This document shows, one piece after another, positions 1-7,494 of a stretch of 64,000 nt of DNA. The notes beneath the pieces are model-generated. The model was not told where the DNA came from and ran no database searches. It was given only the letters and a program-made list of their open reading frames with translations. Source of the stretch: JACQFZ01 sp036381895 (GTDB taxonomy: Bacteria; Pseudomonadota; Gammaproteobacteria; Acidiferrobacterales; Sulfurifustaceae). Position 1 is the stretch's first letter; each line of letters opens with the position of its first letter. The translations under genes were made by a program, and so were the position numbers. The DNA is taken from positions 1 to 64,000 of the forward strand of contig DASVBY010000102.1 in NCBI GenBank assembly GCA_036381895.1, given 5' to 3'.

Positions 1-1259
1 TCTACGAGGTCGCCGGGGCCGCGGTCGGTCTGACGATCTGCGAGGACCTCTGGGCCGCGGGGCCGCCTGCGTCGGCCGAGGCCGAGCGCGGCGCGGCGCT
101 GATCGCCAACCCCTCGGGCTCGCCCTATCACCGCGGCAAGGGGCGGGAGCGGGAGGCGATGTTCGCCGAGCGGGCACGGGCCTACGGCGTGCCTCTCGCC
201 TTCTGCAACCTCGTGGGCGGCCAGGACGAGCTCGTCTTCGACGGCCACAGCTTCGTCGTCGACGCGGGGGGCGAGGTGATCGCCCGCGCCGCCCAGTTCG
301 AGGAGGAGCTGCTCGTCTGCGATCTCGCCGCGCCGGCCGGGTCGAGGCTGGCACCGCCGCTCGAGGACATCGCCGAGGTCTACGCGGCTCTGGTGCTCGG
401 CCTGCGGGACTACGTGCGCAAGAACGGCTTCCGGCACGTCGGCATCGCCCTCTCGGGCGGCATCGACTCGGCTCTGGTGGCGCTGCTCGCCGTCGACGCG
501 ATCGGCCCCGAGAACGTGACCTGCGTGATCATGCCCTCCCCCCACTCCAGCGCCGAGACCCAGGAGGACGCCCGCGCGATCGGCCGCAGCCTCGGGGTCG
601 AGGCGATCGAGATACCGATCGCCGAGGCGATGACCGCCTACGAGGGGGCCCTGGGGGACGCCTTCGACCGCGGGGGCGGCCTCGACCGGGGCGAGGAGCC
701 GCTGCCGCGGGACCCCACGCGGCCCTCCGAGCCCGATCTGGCCGCCGAGAACATCCAGGCGCGCATCCGCGGCAATCTGATGATGGCCCTCTCCAACAAG
801 CACGGCTGGCTGGTGCTGACCACCGGCAACAAGAGCGAGATGTCGGTGGGCTACGCGACCCTCTACGGGGACATGGCGGGCGGCTTCGCCGCGATCAAGG
901 ACGTGCCGAAGACGCTCGTTTACCGGCTCGCCGCGATGCGCAACCGCCGCGGCGCGGTGATTCCGCCGCGCGTGTTCGAGCGCCCGCCGTCGGCGGAGCT
1001 CCGGCCCGATCAGAAGGACACGGACTCGCTCCCGCCGTACGAGGTGCTCGACCCCATCCTCGAGCGCTACGTCGAGCGCGACCAGTCGGCGGAAGACATC
1101 ATCGCCGCCGGCTTCGATCCGGCGACCGTGCGCCGCGTGGTGGCGATGGTCGATCGCAGCGAGTACAAGCGCCGCCAGGCCGCGCCCGGCGTGCGCATCA
1201 CGCCGCGCGCGTTCGGGCGCGATCGGCGCTATCCTATTACGTCGGGTTACACGCGCTGA
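1..1259 (+). CDS. nadE: Glutamine-dependent NAD+ synthetase, 5' truncated by the window edge
   Basis: This enzyme makes NAD+ from deamido-NAD+, ATP and glutamine in the cytoplasm. The frame is open from base 3, so the gene begins upstream of the window. The fragment starts inside the nitrilase-type glutaminase domain; 'LTICEDLW' carries the nucleophile cysteine (codon 39-41). The C-terminal synthetase domain begins with the pyrophosphatase P-loop 'SGGIDSAL' near 451-474 and continues with 'TTGNKSEMSVGY' and the conserved 'PPSAELRPDQKDTDSLPPY' region. Having both domains makes it the glutamine-using type rather than the short ammonia-using NadE. The internal ATG at 159 is not the real start. 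glnB follows after 67 bp on the same strand, a common pairing in this class. Confidence 0.96.
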   Translation, partial: YEVAGAAVGLTICEDLWAAGPPASAEAERGAALIANPSGSPYHRGKGREREAMFAERARAYGVPLAFCNLVGGQDELVFDGHSFVVDAGGEVIARAAQFEEELLVCDLAAPAGSRLAPPLEDIAEVYAALVLGLRDYVRKNGFRHVGIALSGGIDSALVALLAVDAIGPENVTCVIMPSPHSSAETQEDARAIGRSLGVEAIEIPIAEAMTAYEGALGDAFDRGGGLDRGEEPLPRDPTRPSEPDLAAENIQARIRGNLMMALSNKHGWLVLTTGNKSEMSVGYATLYGDMAGGFAAIKDVPKTLVYRLAAMRNRRGAVIPPRVFERPPSAELRPDQKDTDSLPPYEVLDPILERYVERDQSAEDIIAAGFDPATVRRVVAMVDRSEYKRRQAAPGVRITPRAFGRDRRYPITSGYTR

Positions 1260-1326
1260 GCGGACGATGGCCGGCGCGCGAGGTTAGAGAGATAATCGAG
1301 CAATTCGGGTCCGAGGTACACAGGCA

Positions 1327-1665
1327 ATGAAGAAGATTGAAGCCGTCATAAAGCCGTTCAAGCTCGACGACGTCCGCGAGGCGCTGTCGGAGGCGGGCGT
1401 GACCGGCTTGACCGTGACGGAAGTGAAGGGCTTCGGCCGGCAGAAGGGCCACACCGAGCTCTATCGCGGCGCCGAGTACGTGATCGACTTCCTGCCGAAG
1501 GTGAAGATCGAGGTCATCGTGCCGGACAATCAGGTCGATCGCTGCGTCGAAGCCATCATCGCCGCCGCGCGCACCGGCAAGATCGGCGACGGCAAGATCT
1601 TCGTGTACCCGGTGGAGCAGGTGGTGCGCATTCGCACCGGCGAGCGCGGCGAAGAGGCGATCTAG
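1327..1665 (+). CDS. glnB: Nitrogen regulatory protein P-II
   Basis: P-II is the trimeric sensor of 2-oxoglutarate, ATP/ADP and glutamine that controls glutamine synthetase adenylylation and NtrB. The product is 112 residues, the standard length. Tyr51 lies in 'RGAEY', the conserved T-loop uridylylation site, and the C-terminal signature around 'TGKIGDGKIFVYPVEQ' is intact. No amtB is adjacent, so by context it is GlnB rather than GlnK. Its stop codon overlaps the stop of the convergent bamD by four bases. Confidence 0.96.
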   Translation: MKKIEAVIKPFKLDDVREALSEAGVTGLTVTEVKGFGRQKGHTELYRGAEYVIDFLPKVKIEVIVPDNQVDRCVEAIIAAARTGKIGDGKIFVYPVEQVVRIRTGERGEEAI

Positions 1666-2471
1666 CGAACCGTCGAAGACGGTTCGAGCGCGGCGCGCTC
1701 CCCCGCCGCCTCGAGTGACTCGATCTCGCGCAGATAGCGGCTTTCGGGGAAGTTCAGGCGCAGCACCCGCGCGGTGTCGTCCGCGAGCTTCGTCAGCCCC
1801 ATCAGCTTGTACGCCTTTGCCTGGATCCCGAGCGCGTCCTCGACCGCGGGCGCGTTCGGGTAGTTCTCGAGCGCGTACTTGCAGCGGTTCACGGCCGCGA
1901 CGTAGGCGCCGCGCTCGAGGTAGAAGCGCGCGACGCTCACTTCGTAGCGCGCCTGGGCATCGATCAGGTAGCGCATGCGGTCGGCCGCGTCCTTGGCGTA
2001 GCGGCTGTTCGGGAAGCGCTCGACCAACTCGCGAAAGGCGTTGTACGACTCGCGCGCGCTCTTCGGATCGCGGTCCCACATCTCGTCCTCGAAGCCGAAG
2101 AGCGCATGGATCAGGCTCTTCTCGCCGCGGAAATTGATGATGCCTTTGAGATAGTAGGCGTAGTCGACGTTCGGGTGCGTGGGATGGAGCCGGATGAAGC
2201 GGTCGGCGGCGGCGAGCGCGAGCGCTGGCTCCTCGTCCTTCCAGTGGACGTAGGCGATTTCGAGCTGGGCCTGCTCGGTATAGCGGCCGTACGGGTAGCG
2301 CGCCTCGAGCTGTTCGAACATGCGGATCGCCTCGGGCCAGTTGCTCTCGCTCATGTACCGGCGCGCTGCCTGGTAGTACTCCTCCGGGCCCCAGTTGCGC
2401 ATCGGATCGAGCACGTCCGCGCAGCCGGCGAGGGCGAGGGCGAGAGCGAGGATGCGGGCCAGGCGATACAT
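1662..2471 (-). CDS. bamD: Outer membrane assembly lipoprotein BamD
   Basis: BamD is the essential lipoprotein of the BAM complex that inserts beta-barrel proteins into the outer membrane. The 269-residue product begins with a lipoprotein signal whose lipobox ends 'ALAGC' (Cys17), followed by TPR repeats ('YYQAARRYMSESNWPEAI', 'ALALAAADRFIRLHPTHP') as in the ComL/YfiO family. The tail after about residue 245 is slightly acidic and not conserved. It is divergent from rluD across an 83-bp gap, the usual gammaproteobacterial arrangement, and both promoters must sit in that gap. Confidence 0.95.
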   Translation of the reverse strand: MYRLARILALALALAGCADVLDPMRNWGPEEYYQAARRYMSESNWPEAIRMFEQLEARYPYGRYTEQAQLEIAYVHWKDEEPALALAAADRFIRLHPTHPNVDYAYYLKGIINFRGEKSLIHALFGFEDEMWDRDPKSARESYNAFRELVERFPNSRYAKDAADRMRYLIDAQARYEVSVARFYLERGAYVAAVNRCKYALENYPNAPAVEDALGIQAKAYKLMGLTKLADDTARVLRLNFPESRYLREIESLEAAGERAALEPSSTVR

Positions 2472-2554
2472 CTGGAATCTCTCAACGTGATTGCAGGAGC
2501 CGGTCGGGCGAGGGCCCGGTTGCCGGCGGTGAGGCCCGGATCATACTGAGCGGC

Positions 2555-3514
2555 ATGAGCGAAGCAAAGCGGTGGACCGCTGAAATACCGTTGGCGTACG
2601 CCGGCCGGCGCCTGGACCAGGCGCTCGCGGCGCTGTTTCCGGAAGTGACGCGCTCGCAGCTGCAGCAATGGATCGAGGCGGGACGCGTGCTCGTGGCGGG
2701 CCGTGCGCCGCGCAAGCGCGACCGGGTGAAGGGCGGCGAAGCCGTGATGATCGACGTGCCGCCGCCGGAATCCGCGCCTGCGGCCGAGGACATCGCGCTC
2801 GACATCGTGCACGAGGACGAGGATCTGCTCGTGCTGAACAAGCCGCCCGGCCTCGTGGTGCATCCGGGCGCCGGCAATCCGCGCGGCACGCTCTTCAACG
2901 CCCTGCTGCATCATGCGCCCGCCCTCGCGCGGCTGCCGCGGGCCGGTATCGTGCACCGCCTCGACAAGGACACGTCCGGCCTCCTGGCGGTCGCGAAGAC
3001 CGAGCGCGCGCGCCAGGCGCTGATCCGGGCGCTCGCGGCGCGCGAGGTGAAGCGCGAATACGTCGCACTCGTGAACGGCGTGATGGTCGCGGGCGGCACC
3101 GTGGAGGCGCCGATCGGGCGACATCCGGTCGAGCGCACGCGCATGGCGGTGACCGGCCGCGGCAAGGCGGCGGTGACGCACTACCGAGTCCTCAAGAAGT
3201 ACCGCACGCACACGCTGGTGCAGGTATCGCTCGAATCCGGGCGCACGCATCAGATCCGCGTGCACCTGGCCCATATCCGGTACCCGATCGTGGGTGATCC
3301 GGTATACGGCGGCCGGCCGCGCATTCCGCCCGCGGCGGATCCGGCGCTCGCGGCGCAGCTGCGCAGTTTCCGCCGTCAGGCGCTGCATGCGGCGAAGCTC
3401 GCCCTCGTGCATCCGACGACGGGCCAGGAACTGCGCTGGGCGGCATCCGTGCCGCCGGACATGGCAGCGCTCATGGAGCTGCTGGCGGCCGATGTGCGCG
3501 CGCACGCCGAGTGA
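2555..3514 (+). CDS. rluD: 23S rRNA pseudouridine synthase RluD (1911/1915/1917)
   Basis: The enzyme makes the three conserved pseudouridines of helix 69 in 23S rRNA. An S4-type RNA-binding domain occupies about residues 15-75 ('RLDQALAALFPEVTRSQLQQ'), and the catalytic RluA-family motif 'HRLDKDTSGLL' sits at 134-144 with Asp137 as nucleophile. The length of 319 is normal for RluD. The position divergent to bamD supports RluD over RluA or RluC. It was placed by family motifs and context; RNA site specificity is inferred. Confidence 0.93.
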   Translation: MSEAKRWTAEIPLAYAGRRLDQALAALFPEVTRSQLQQWIEAGRVLVAGRAPRKRDRVKGGEAVMIDVPPPESAPAAEDIALDIVHEDEDLLVLNKPPGLVVHPGAGNPRGTLFNALLHHAPALARLPRAGIVHRLDKDTSGLLAVAKTERARQALIRALAAREVKREYVALVNGVMVAGGTVEAPIGRHPVERTRMAVTGRGKAAVTHYRVLKKYRTHTLVQVSLESGRTHQIRVHLAHIRYPIVGDPVYGGRPRIPPAADPALAAQLRSFRRQALHAAKLALVHPTTGQELRWAASVPPDMAALMELLAADVRAHAE

Positions 3515-3584
3515 CGGGCGGCGGCGGGCGCACCGCGGCGCATCTGCTATATATCGTAACGAGTCCCCGTTGGTTCCCCGCCCG

Positions 3585-4623
3585 ATGAGCGAATCGAAGC
3601 AGCGTGCTGCCGCGCAGAAGACCAAGGCCAAGGCCAAGATCAAGCGCCCGCCGGTCAAGTTCGAGGAGACCCAGACGCTCGTCCGCCGGATCGCGGCGCG
3701 GCTCGACGGCGTCTTCATCTCGTACTGGAACAATCCGCGCGGCTCCGTCTGCCACAACGACGTCATCGTCGATCTACAAGATGCTCGAAGGGATCGGGCA
3801 CAAGGACACGGTGTACCTGTTCATCAAGTCGGGCGGCGGGGACGGCCAGGCGTCGCTGCGCATCGTCAATCTGCTGCGGCAGTACTTCACCAGCATTCAC
3901 GCGCTGATACCGCTCGAGTGCGCCTCGGCGGCCACGATGATCGCGCTCGGCGCGAACGTGGTGCACATGGGGCCGATGTCCTATCTGACCGCGGTCGACA
4001 CCTCGATCACGCACGACCTGTCGCCCATCGACCGCGACAACGACCGCGTGAGCGTGAGCCTGAACGAGCTCAAGCGCGTCATCAATCTGTGGCAGAAGGA
4101 GAAGGACGACAGCTCGTCGAACCCGTACAAGTCGCTCTTCGAGTACGTGCACCCGCTCGTGATCGGCGCCGTCGACCGCGCCGACTCGCTCTCGGTGATG
4201 CTGTGCAAGAACATCCTCGCCTATCACATCCAGGACGAGGCGAAGGCCGACCAGATAGCGCAGACGCTGAACACCCGCTACCCTTCGCATTCCTATCCGA
4301 TCCTCGCGAAGGAGGCGCGCAGTCTCGGGCTCAACGTGCGCGACATGGACCACGACGTGCTCGAGATGCTGCTCGAGCTGAATCTGATCTACTCGGAAAT
4401 GGGGCAGCGTTCGACCATCGACATGGACGAAACCCATTCGCACACGAACGAAATTCTCAACATCATCGAGACGGAGGGCCTGCTGCTCTACTACGAGATG
4501 GACAAGGACTGGTTCTACCGCACGCAGGAACGCCGCTGGGTCACCATGAACGACGACAGCGGCTGGCGCAAAGTGGAGCGCGAGAACGGGAAGGTCGTGC
4601 GCTCGCACTTCCACATCGCCTAG
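3585..4623 (+). pseudogene. ClpP-fold serine protease (SDH proteinase-like), split by a +1 frameshift
   Basis: The gene reads as one protein only if one base near 3771 is skipped. Codons 3585-3770 give a basic N-terminus then 'FISYWNNPRGSVCHNDVIV'; the continuation 'IYKMLEGIGHKDTVYLF' is one base out of phase, 3772-4623. Joined, it is 345 residues. The core 'LFIKSGGGDGQASLRI', 'LECASAATMIALGA' and 'HMGPMSYLTAVDTSI' resembles the SppA/ClpP crotonase-fold proteases of the SDH (serine dehydrogenase proteinase) type; Ser114 in 'CASAAT' is the likely nucleophile. The second half is clean and unusually rich in conserved-looking acidic helices. Without the shift, the first frame stays open to 6356 because of the high G+C. 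Disrupted gene, sequencing error and recoding are all possible. Confidence 0.72.
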
Positions 4624-4737
4624 GCGTCCGCCCGGGACCGCCCAGCGGGGCCCGGGCCGTCCACTTTCGGCGCTCGTGCCGTCCTGCTAGCCTCCCGCAT
4701 GGGTTCCGCGCGGCCGCACCCGCCGCGGACGCAGGCC

Positions 4738-5259
4738 ATGGTGTACACGATCGGGCACTCGACGCTTCCGCTCGACGCCTTTGTCGCGCGCCTCAAGGCG
4801 CACGGCGTACGGGCGCTCGCCGACGTGCGCCGCTTCCCGGCATCGCGCCGCCACCCGCATTTCAACCGCGACGCGCTCGAGGTGGCGCTCGGGCGCGAAA
4901 GCATCGCCTATCACTGGTTCCCGGCCCTCGGCGGCCGCCGCGCCGCCCGCCGCGACTCGCACAACACCGGCTGGCGCAACGCCTCGTTCCGCGGATACGC
5001 CGACTACATGGAGACGCAGCCGTTTCGCGAGGGGATCGAGCGGCTGCTCGAGCTCGCGCGGGAGCGCGCGACGGCCGTCATGTGCGCGGAGTCGCTCTGG
5101 TGGCGCTGCCACCGGGCGCTCATCTCGGACTATCTGACGGTCCGGGGTGTCGCGGTCGTGCACATCCTGGACGAGGTCAGGAGCGAGCCGCACCGGCTGA
5201 CCGGCCCGGCGCGCATCGTGGACGGTGTGCTGACCTACGCCGAGGAGCGCTTGATCTGA
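4738..5259 (+). CDS. DUF488 family protein
   Basis: The product carries the DUF488 hallmarks: N-terminal 'YTIGHST', 'LADVRRFPASRRHPHFN' and, near the end, 'MCAESLWWRCHRALISDYL', the Cys/His-rich motif typical of the family. I chose the ATG at 4738 because homologues begin immediately before 'YTIGHST'; an in-frame ATG at 4699 would add 13 residues. The biochemical role of the family is not established. It sits alone between the frameshifted protease and convergent greB. Confidence 0.88.
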   Translation: MVYTIGHSTLPLDAFVARLKAHGVRALADVRRFPASRRHPHFNRDALEVALGRESIAYHWFPALGGRRAARRDSHNTGWRNASFRGYADYMETQPFREGIERLLELARERATAVMCAESLWWRCHRALISDYLTVRGVAVVHILDEVRSEPHRLTGPARIVDGVLTYAEERLI

Positions 5260-5345
5260 CGCGCTCGCGCGCGGAGGTCCGCCGTTTGCGGTGCGGCCGC
5301 ACCGGCCCCGGCGGCGGGCTCTGTTCCGCGCTTCCGTACCGGGGG

Positions 5346-5858
5346 TTATCCGGCACCCGGCCCGTCGTAACGCACGCCGACGACCGTGTAGGTCACGGTG
5401 CCGGTCGGCAGTGTCAGCGTCACCTCGTCGTCGACCGTCTTCTTGAGGAGGGCGCGGGCGAGCGGCGCGTCGATGCTGATCCACCCCTTTGCCGGATCCA
5501 GCTCGTCCGGACCGACGATGCGGTATTCGAGAACCTTGCCGTCGTCGTCCTCGAGCCGCACGTAGGCGCCGAAGAAAATGCGCGACGTCTCGGCGGGAGG
5601 CCGATCCACGATGATCAGCTCGTCGAGGCGCTTCTGCAGGAAGCGGATGCGGCGGTCGATCTCGCGCAGCTGGCGCTTGCCGTAGATGTACTCGGCATTC
5701 TCGGAGCGGTCGCCGAGCGCGGCCGCATCCGCGACGGCTTGCGTCACCTGCGGGCGCTTGACGCGCCAGAGGTAATCGAGCTCGGCGCGCAGGCGTTCGG
5801 CCCCTTCGGGCGTGATGTACGCGGAGCTTTTCGGTCGCGGCAGCCGATTCCTTCCCAT
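5346..5858 (-). CDS. greB: Transcription elongation factor GreB
   Basis: GreB enters the secondary channel of RNA polymerase and stimulates cleavage of backtracked RNA. The 170-residue product has the N-terminal coiled coil with 'DRSENAEYIYGKRQLREID', in which 'YIYGKRQLREIDRRI' is characteristic of GreB rather than GreA, and a C-terminal FKBP-like domain ending near 'PTGTVTYTVVGVRY'. The frame is open further upstream, but 'MGRNRLPRPKSSAYITPEG' at 5858 is the natural start by length and homology; the 57 upstream codons look like read-through noise. Confidence 0.93.
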   Translation of the reverse strand: MGRNRLPRPKSSAYITPEGAERLRAELDYLWRVKRPQVTQAVADAAALGDRSENAEYIYGKRQLREIDRRIRFLQKRLDELIIVDRPPAETSRIFFGAYVRLEDDDGKVLEYRIVGPDELDPAKGWISIDAPLARALLKKTVDDEVTLTLPTGTVTYTVVGVRYDGPGAG

Positions 5859-6084
5859 GCGCCGGAGATTAGCGAAGAAGCACGCGGCGGTGTACTGGCG
5901 GCTCGCCCGCGCGCGGCACGACGCAACGGTGCGCTGCGACCCTATCGGCGCGGAGCGCAGGGGCGTATGATCCGGGCGTGCGGTGCGCTCGCGCCGCATC
6001 GGTGGCCAGGTGCAGGACGGCCTTCCCACCCTCCGGTCCGCAGCTCCACGCGGCGTTCACGAAGTCTTTTCGGGAGTACCCTCG

Positions 6085-6420
6085 ATGAATATCTTTGTTG
6101 GCAATCTCGCGCGCGACATTACGGAAGAAGACTTGATGGCGGCGTTCGGCGCCTACGGGCGGGTATCGCGCGCCACCGTGCTGCGGGACAAGTTCAGCGG
6201 CGAGCCGCGCGGCTTCGGCTTCGTGGAAATGGAAGCGAGGAGCGAGGCGCAGGCGGCGATCGCCGGCTTGAACGGCACGCAGCTCAAGGGCAGGGCATTA
6301 AACGTGAACGAAGCGCGTCCGAAGAGCGGCGAGCGCAGCGGCGGGGGCGGCGGTAATCGCGGCGGCTGGGGCAACCGCGGCGGCTGGGGCAACCGGCCGC
6401 GCGGCGGCGGACGCTGGTAG
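6085..6420 (+). CDS. Single-RRM RNA-binding protein with Gly/Arg-rich tail
   Basis: The 111-residue protein has one RNA recognition motif: RNP2 'NIFVGNL' at residues 2-8 and RNP1 'RGFGFVEM' at about 44-51. It ends in a glycine/arginine/tryptophan-rich tail with repeated 'NRGGWG' units, like the bacterial RRM proteins related to cyanobacterial Rbp. It probably binds single-stranded RNA, perhaps as a chaperone. The ATG at 6085 is preceded by GGAG at 6073 and begins right at the RRM; the longer open frame from 5983 is unsupported. A 226-bp gap to divergent greB leaves space for a promoter and 5' leader. A good intrinsic terminator follows. Confidence 0.92.
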   Translation: MNIFVGNLARDITEEDLMAAFGAYGRVSRATVLRDKFSGEPRGFGFVEMEARSEAQAAIAGLNGTQLKGRALNVNEARPKSGERSGGGGGNRGGWGNRGGWGNRPRGGGRW

Positions 6421-6432
6421 ACGAAGCGCAGG

Positions 6433-6460
6433 GCGGGGGCTTCGCGCCCCCGCTTTGTCT
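6433..6460 (+). terminator. Intrinsic terminator of the RRM gene
   Basis: An 8-bp GC stem, 6433-6440 (gcgggggc) with 6446-6453 (gcccccgc), closes a 5-nt loop and is followed by a T-rich run (tttgtctt). It lies 13 bases after the RRM stop codon. Confidence 0.8.
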
Positions 6461-6510
6461 TACCCGCCGCGGGAGGCACCTTCCCTCCGGAACGGCTAAA
6501 TTCGGAACCG

Positions 6511-7158
6511 ATGAACTACCTGGCGCATCTGTACCTGTCGCACGAGACCCCGGAGGCGGTCACGGGGGCGATGCTCGGCGACTTCGTGAAGGGCCGCGTG
6601 CCGGAGCATTGGGGTGCGGGGGTGCGCCGCGCGATCGTGCTGCATCGCGCGATCGACCGCTATACCGACAGCCACCCGGCGGTAGCGGCCAGCCGCGCGC
6701 TGATCAGCCCCGAACGGCGGCGCTTCGCCGGCATTTTGATCGACATCTTTCACGACCACTTCCTGGCGCGCGACTGGCTGCGCTACCACGCGCGGCCGCT
6801 GCCCGAGTTCACCCGCGCCGTTTACCGGGTGCTCCTGCCGCAGCGCGCACGCTTCCCGGAGCGCCTGCGGCGCATCCTGCCCGCGATGGCGGCGGACGAC
6901 TGGCTCGCGTCTTATGCGGACGTCGAGGCCGTCGACGCGGCGCTCCGCGGCATCGCCCGGCGGTTCCGCTATCCCGAGCGCGCGCAGGTGCTCAGCACGG
7001 CCGTGACCGAGCTCGAGCGGAACTATACGGCGCTCGCGGCGCGGTTCGAGGAGTTCTTCGGGGACTTGCAGGCCTACGTTGCGGGGCAGGGCGCAGTGCG
7101 CAAGCACTGCGCGACTGCGCCCGGGGTCAGTCGCTCTTCTTCGGCGGATAGAGCGTAG
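6511..7158 (+). CDS. acpH: Acyl carrier protein phosphodiesterase
   Basis: AcpH removes the 4'-phosphopantetheine arm from holo-ACP. The N-terminus 'MNYLAHLYLS' and the following 'GAMLGDFVKGR' are diagnostic, as are 'LHRAIDRYTDSHP' and 'GILIDIFHDHFLARDW' which supply the metal-binding His/Asp residues of this HD-like fold. At 215 residues it is about 20 longer than the usual ~193; the extra C-terminus ('CATAPGVSRSSSADRA') overlaps the 3' end of the convergent DUF1820 gene by 32 bp and looks unconserved. Confidence 0.88.
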   Translation: MNYLAHLYLSHETPEAVTGAMLGDFVKGRVPEHWGAGVRRAIVLHRAIDRYTDSHPAVAASRALISPERRRFAGILIDIFHDHFLARDWLRYHARPLPEFTRAVYRVLLPQRARFPERLRRILPAMAADDWLASYADVEAVDAALRGIARRFRYPERAQVLSTAVTELERNYTALAARFEEFFGDLQAYVAGQGAVRKHCATAPGVSRSSSADRA

Positions 7159-7474
7159 GGAACGGCACCACGTCGTCGCTTTTCCCGGACAACGCGATGA
7201 TTTTCGCGCTTCCCTGGCGTTCCACCTCGTCGATGCGGATCACGGCGTGGATCGGGACGTAGGAAACGCGCACGCCCTCGAACTCGCCGCGCAGCCGCTC
7301 CTCGGTGGGGTCGATGACGACCGAGGACTTCTCGCCGAACTGCAGCCCCTCGATTTCGATGAAGCCGTACAGGTTCCCCTGCCGCACCTGACGGGCGTAC
7401 ACCTCGTAGACCTTTCCCTGGTTCACGAAGAGAACCTTGTACAGGCGTTTCCTGGCATTGACGGTCTTGCTCAT
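7127..7474 (-). CDS. DUF1820 family protein
   Basis: The 115-residue protein matches the DUF1820 family: 'YKVLFVNQGKVYEVYARQV', 'LYGFIEIEGLQFGEKSSVV' and 'SYVPIHAVIRIDEVERQG' are conserved across gammaproteobacteria. No function is known; it has no signal peptide or membrane segment and is probably a small cytoplasmic protein. The MFS gene starts upstream on the same strand at 9102 and ends 20 bp before this start, so the two may be cotranscribed. Confidence 0.9.
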   Translation of the reverse strand: MSKTVNARKRLYKVLFVNQGKVYEVYARQVRQGNLYGFIEIEGLQFGEKSSVVIDPTEERLRGEFEGVRVSYVPIHAVIRIDEVERQGSAKIIALSGKSDDVVPFPTLYPPKKSD

Positions 7475-7494
7475 GCCGCAAGCATATCACAGAG

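Noticed and set aside
3294..6356. 1020-codon plus-strand open frame across rluD end, the protease, DUF488 and greB
   Set aside because: Only the piece 3585-3770 is protein-like; the rest is Arg-rich read-through in a shadow frame.
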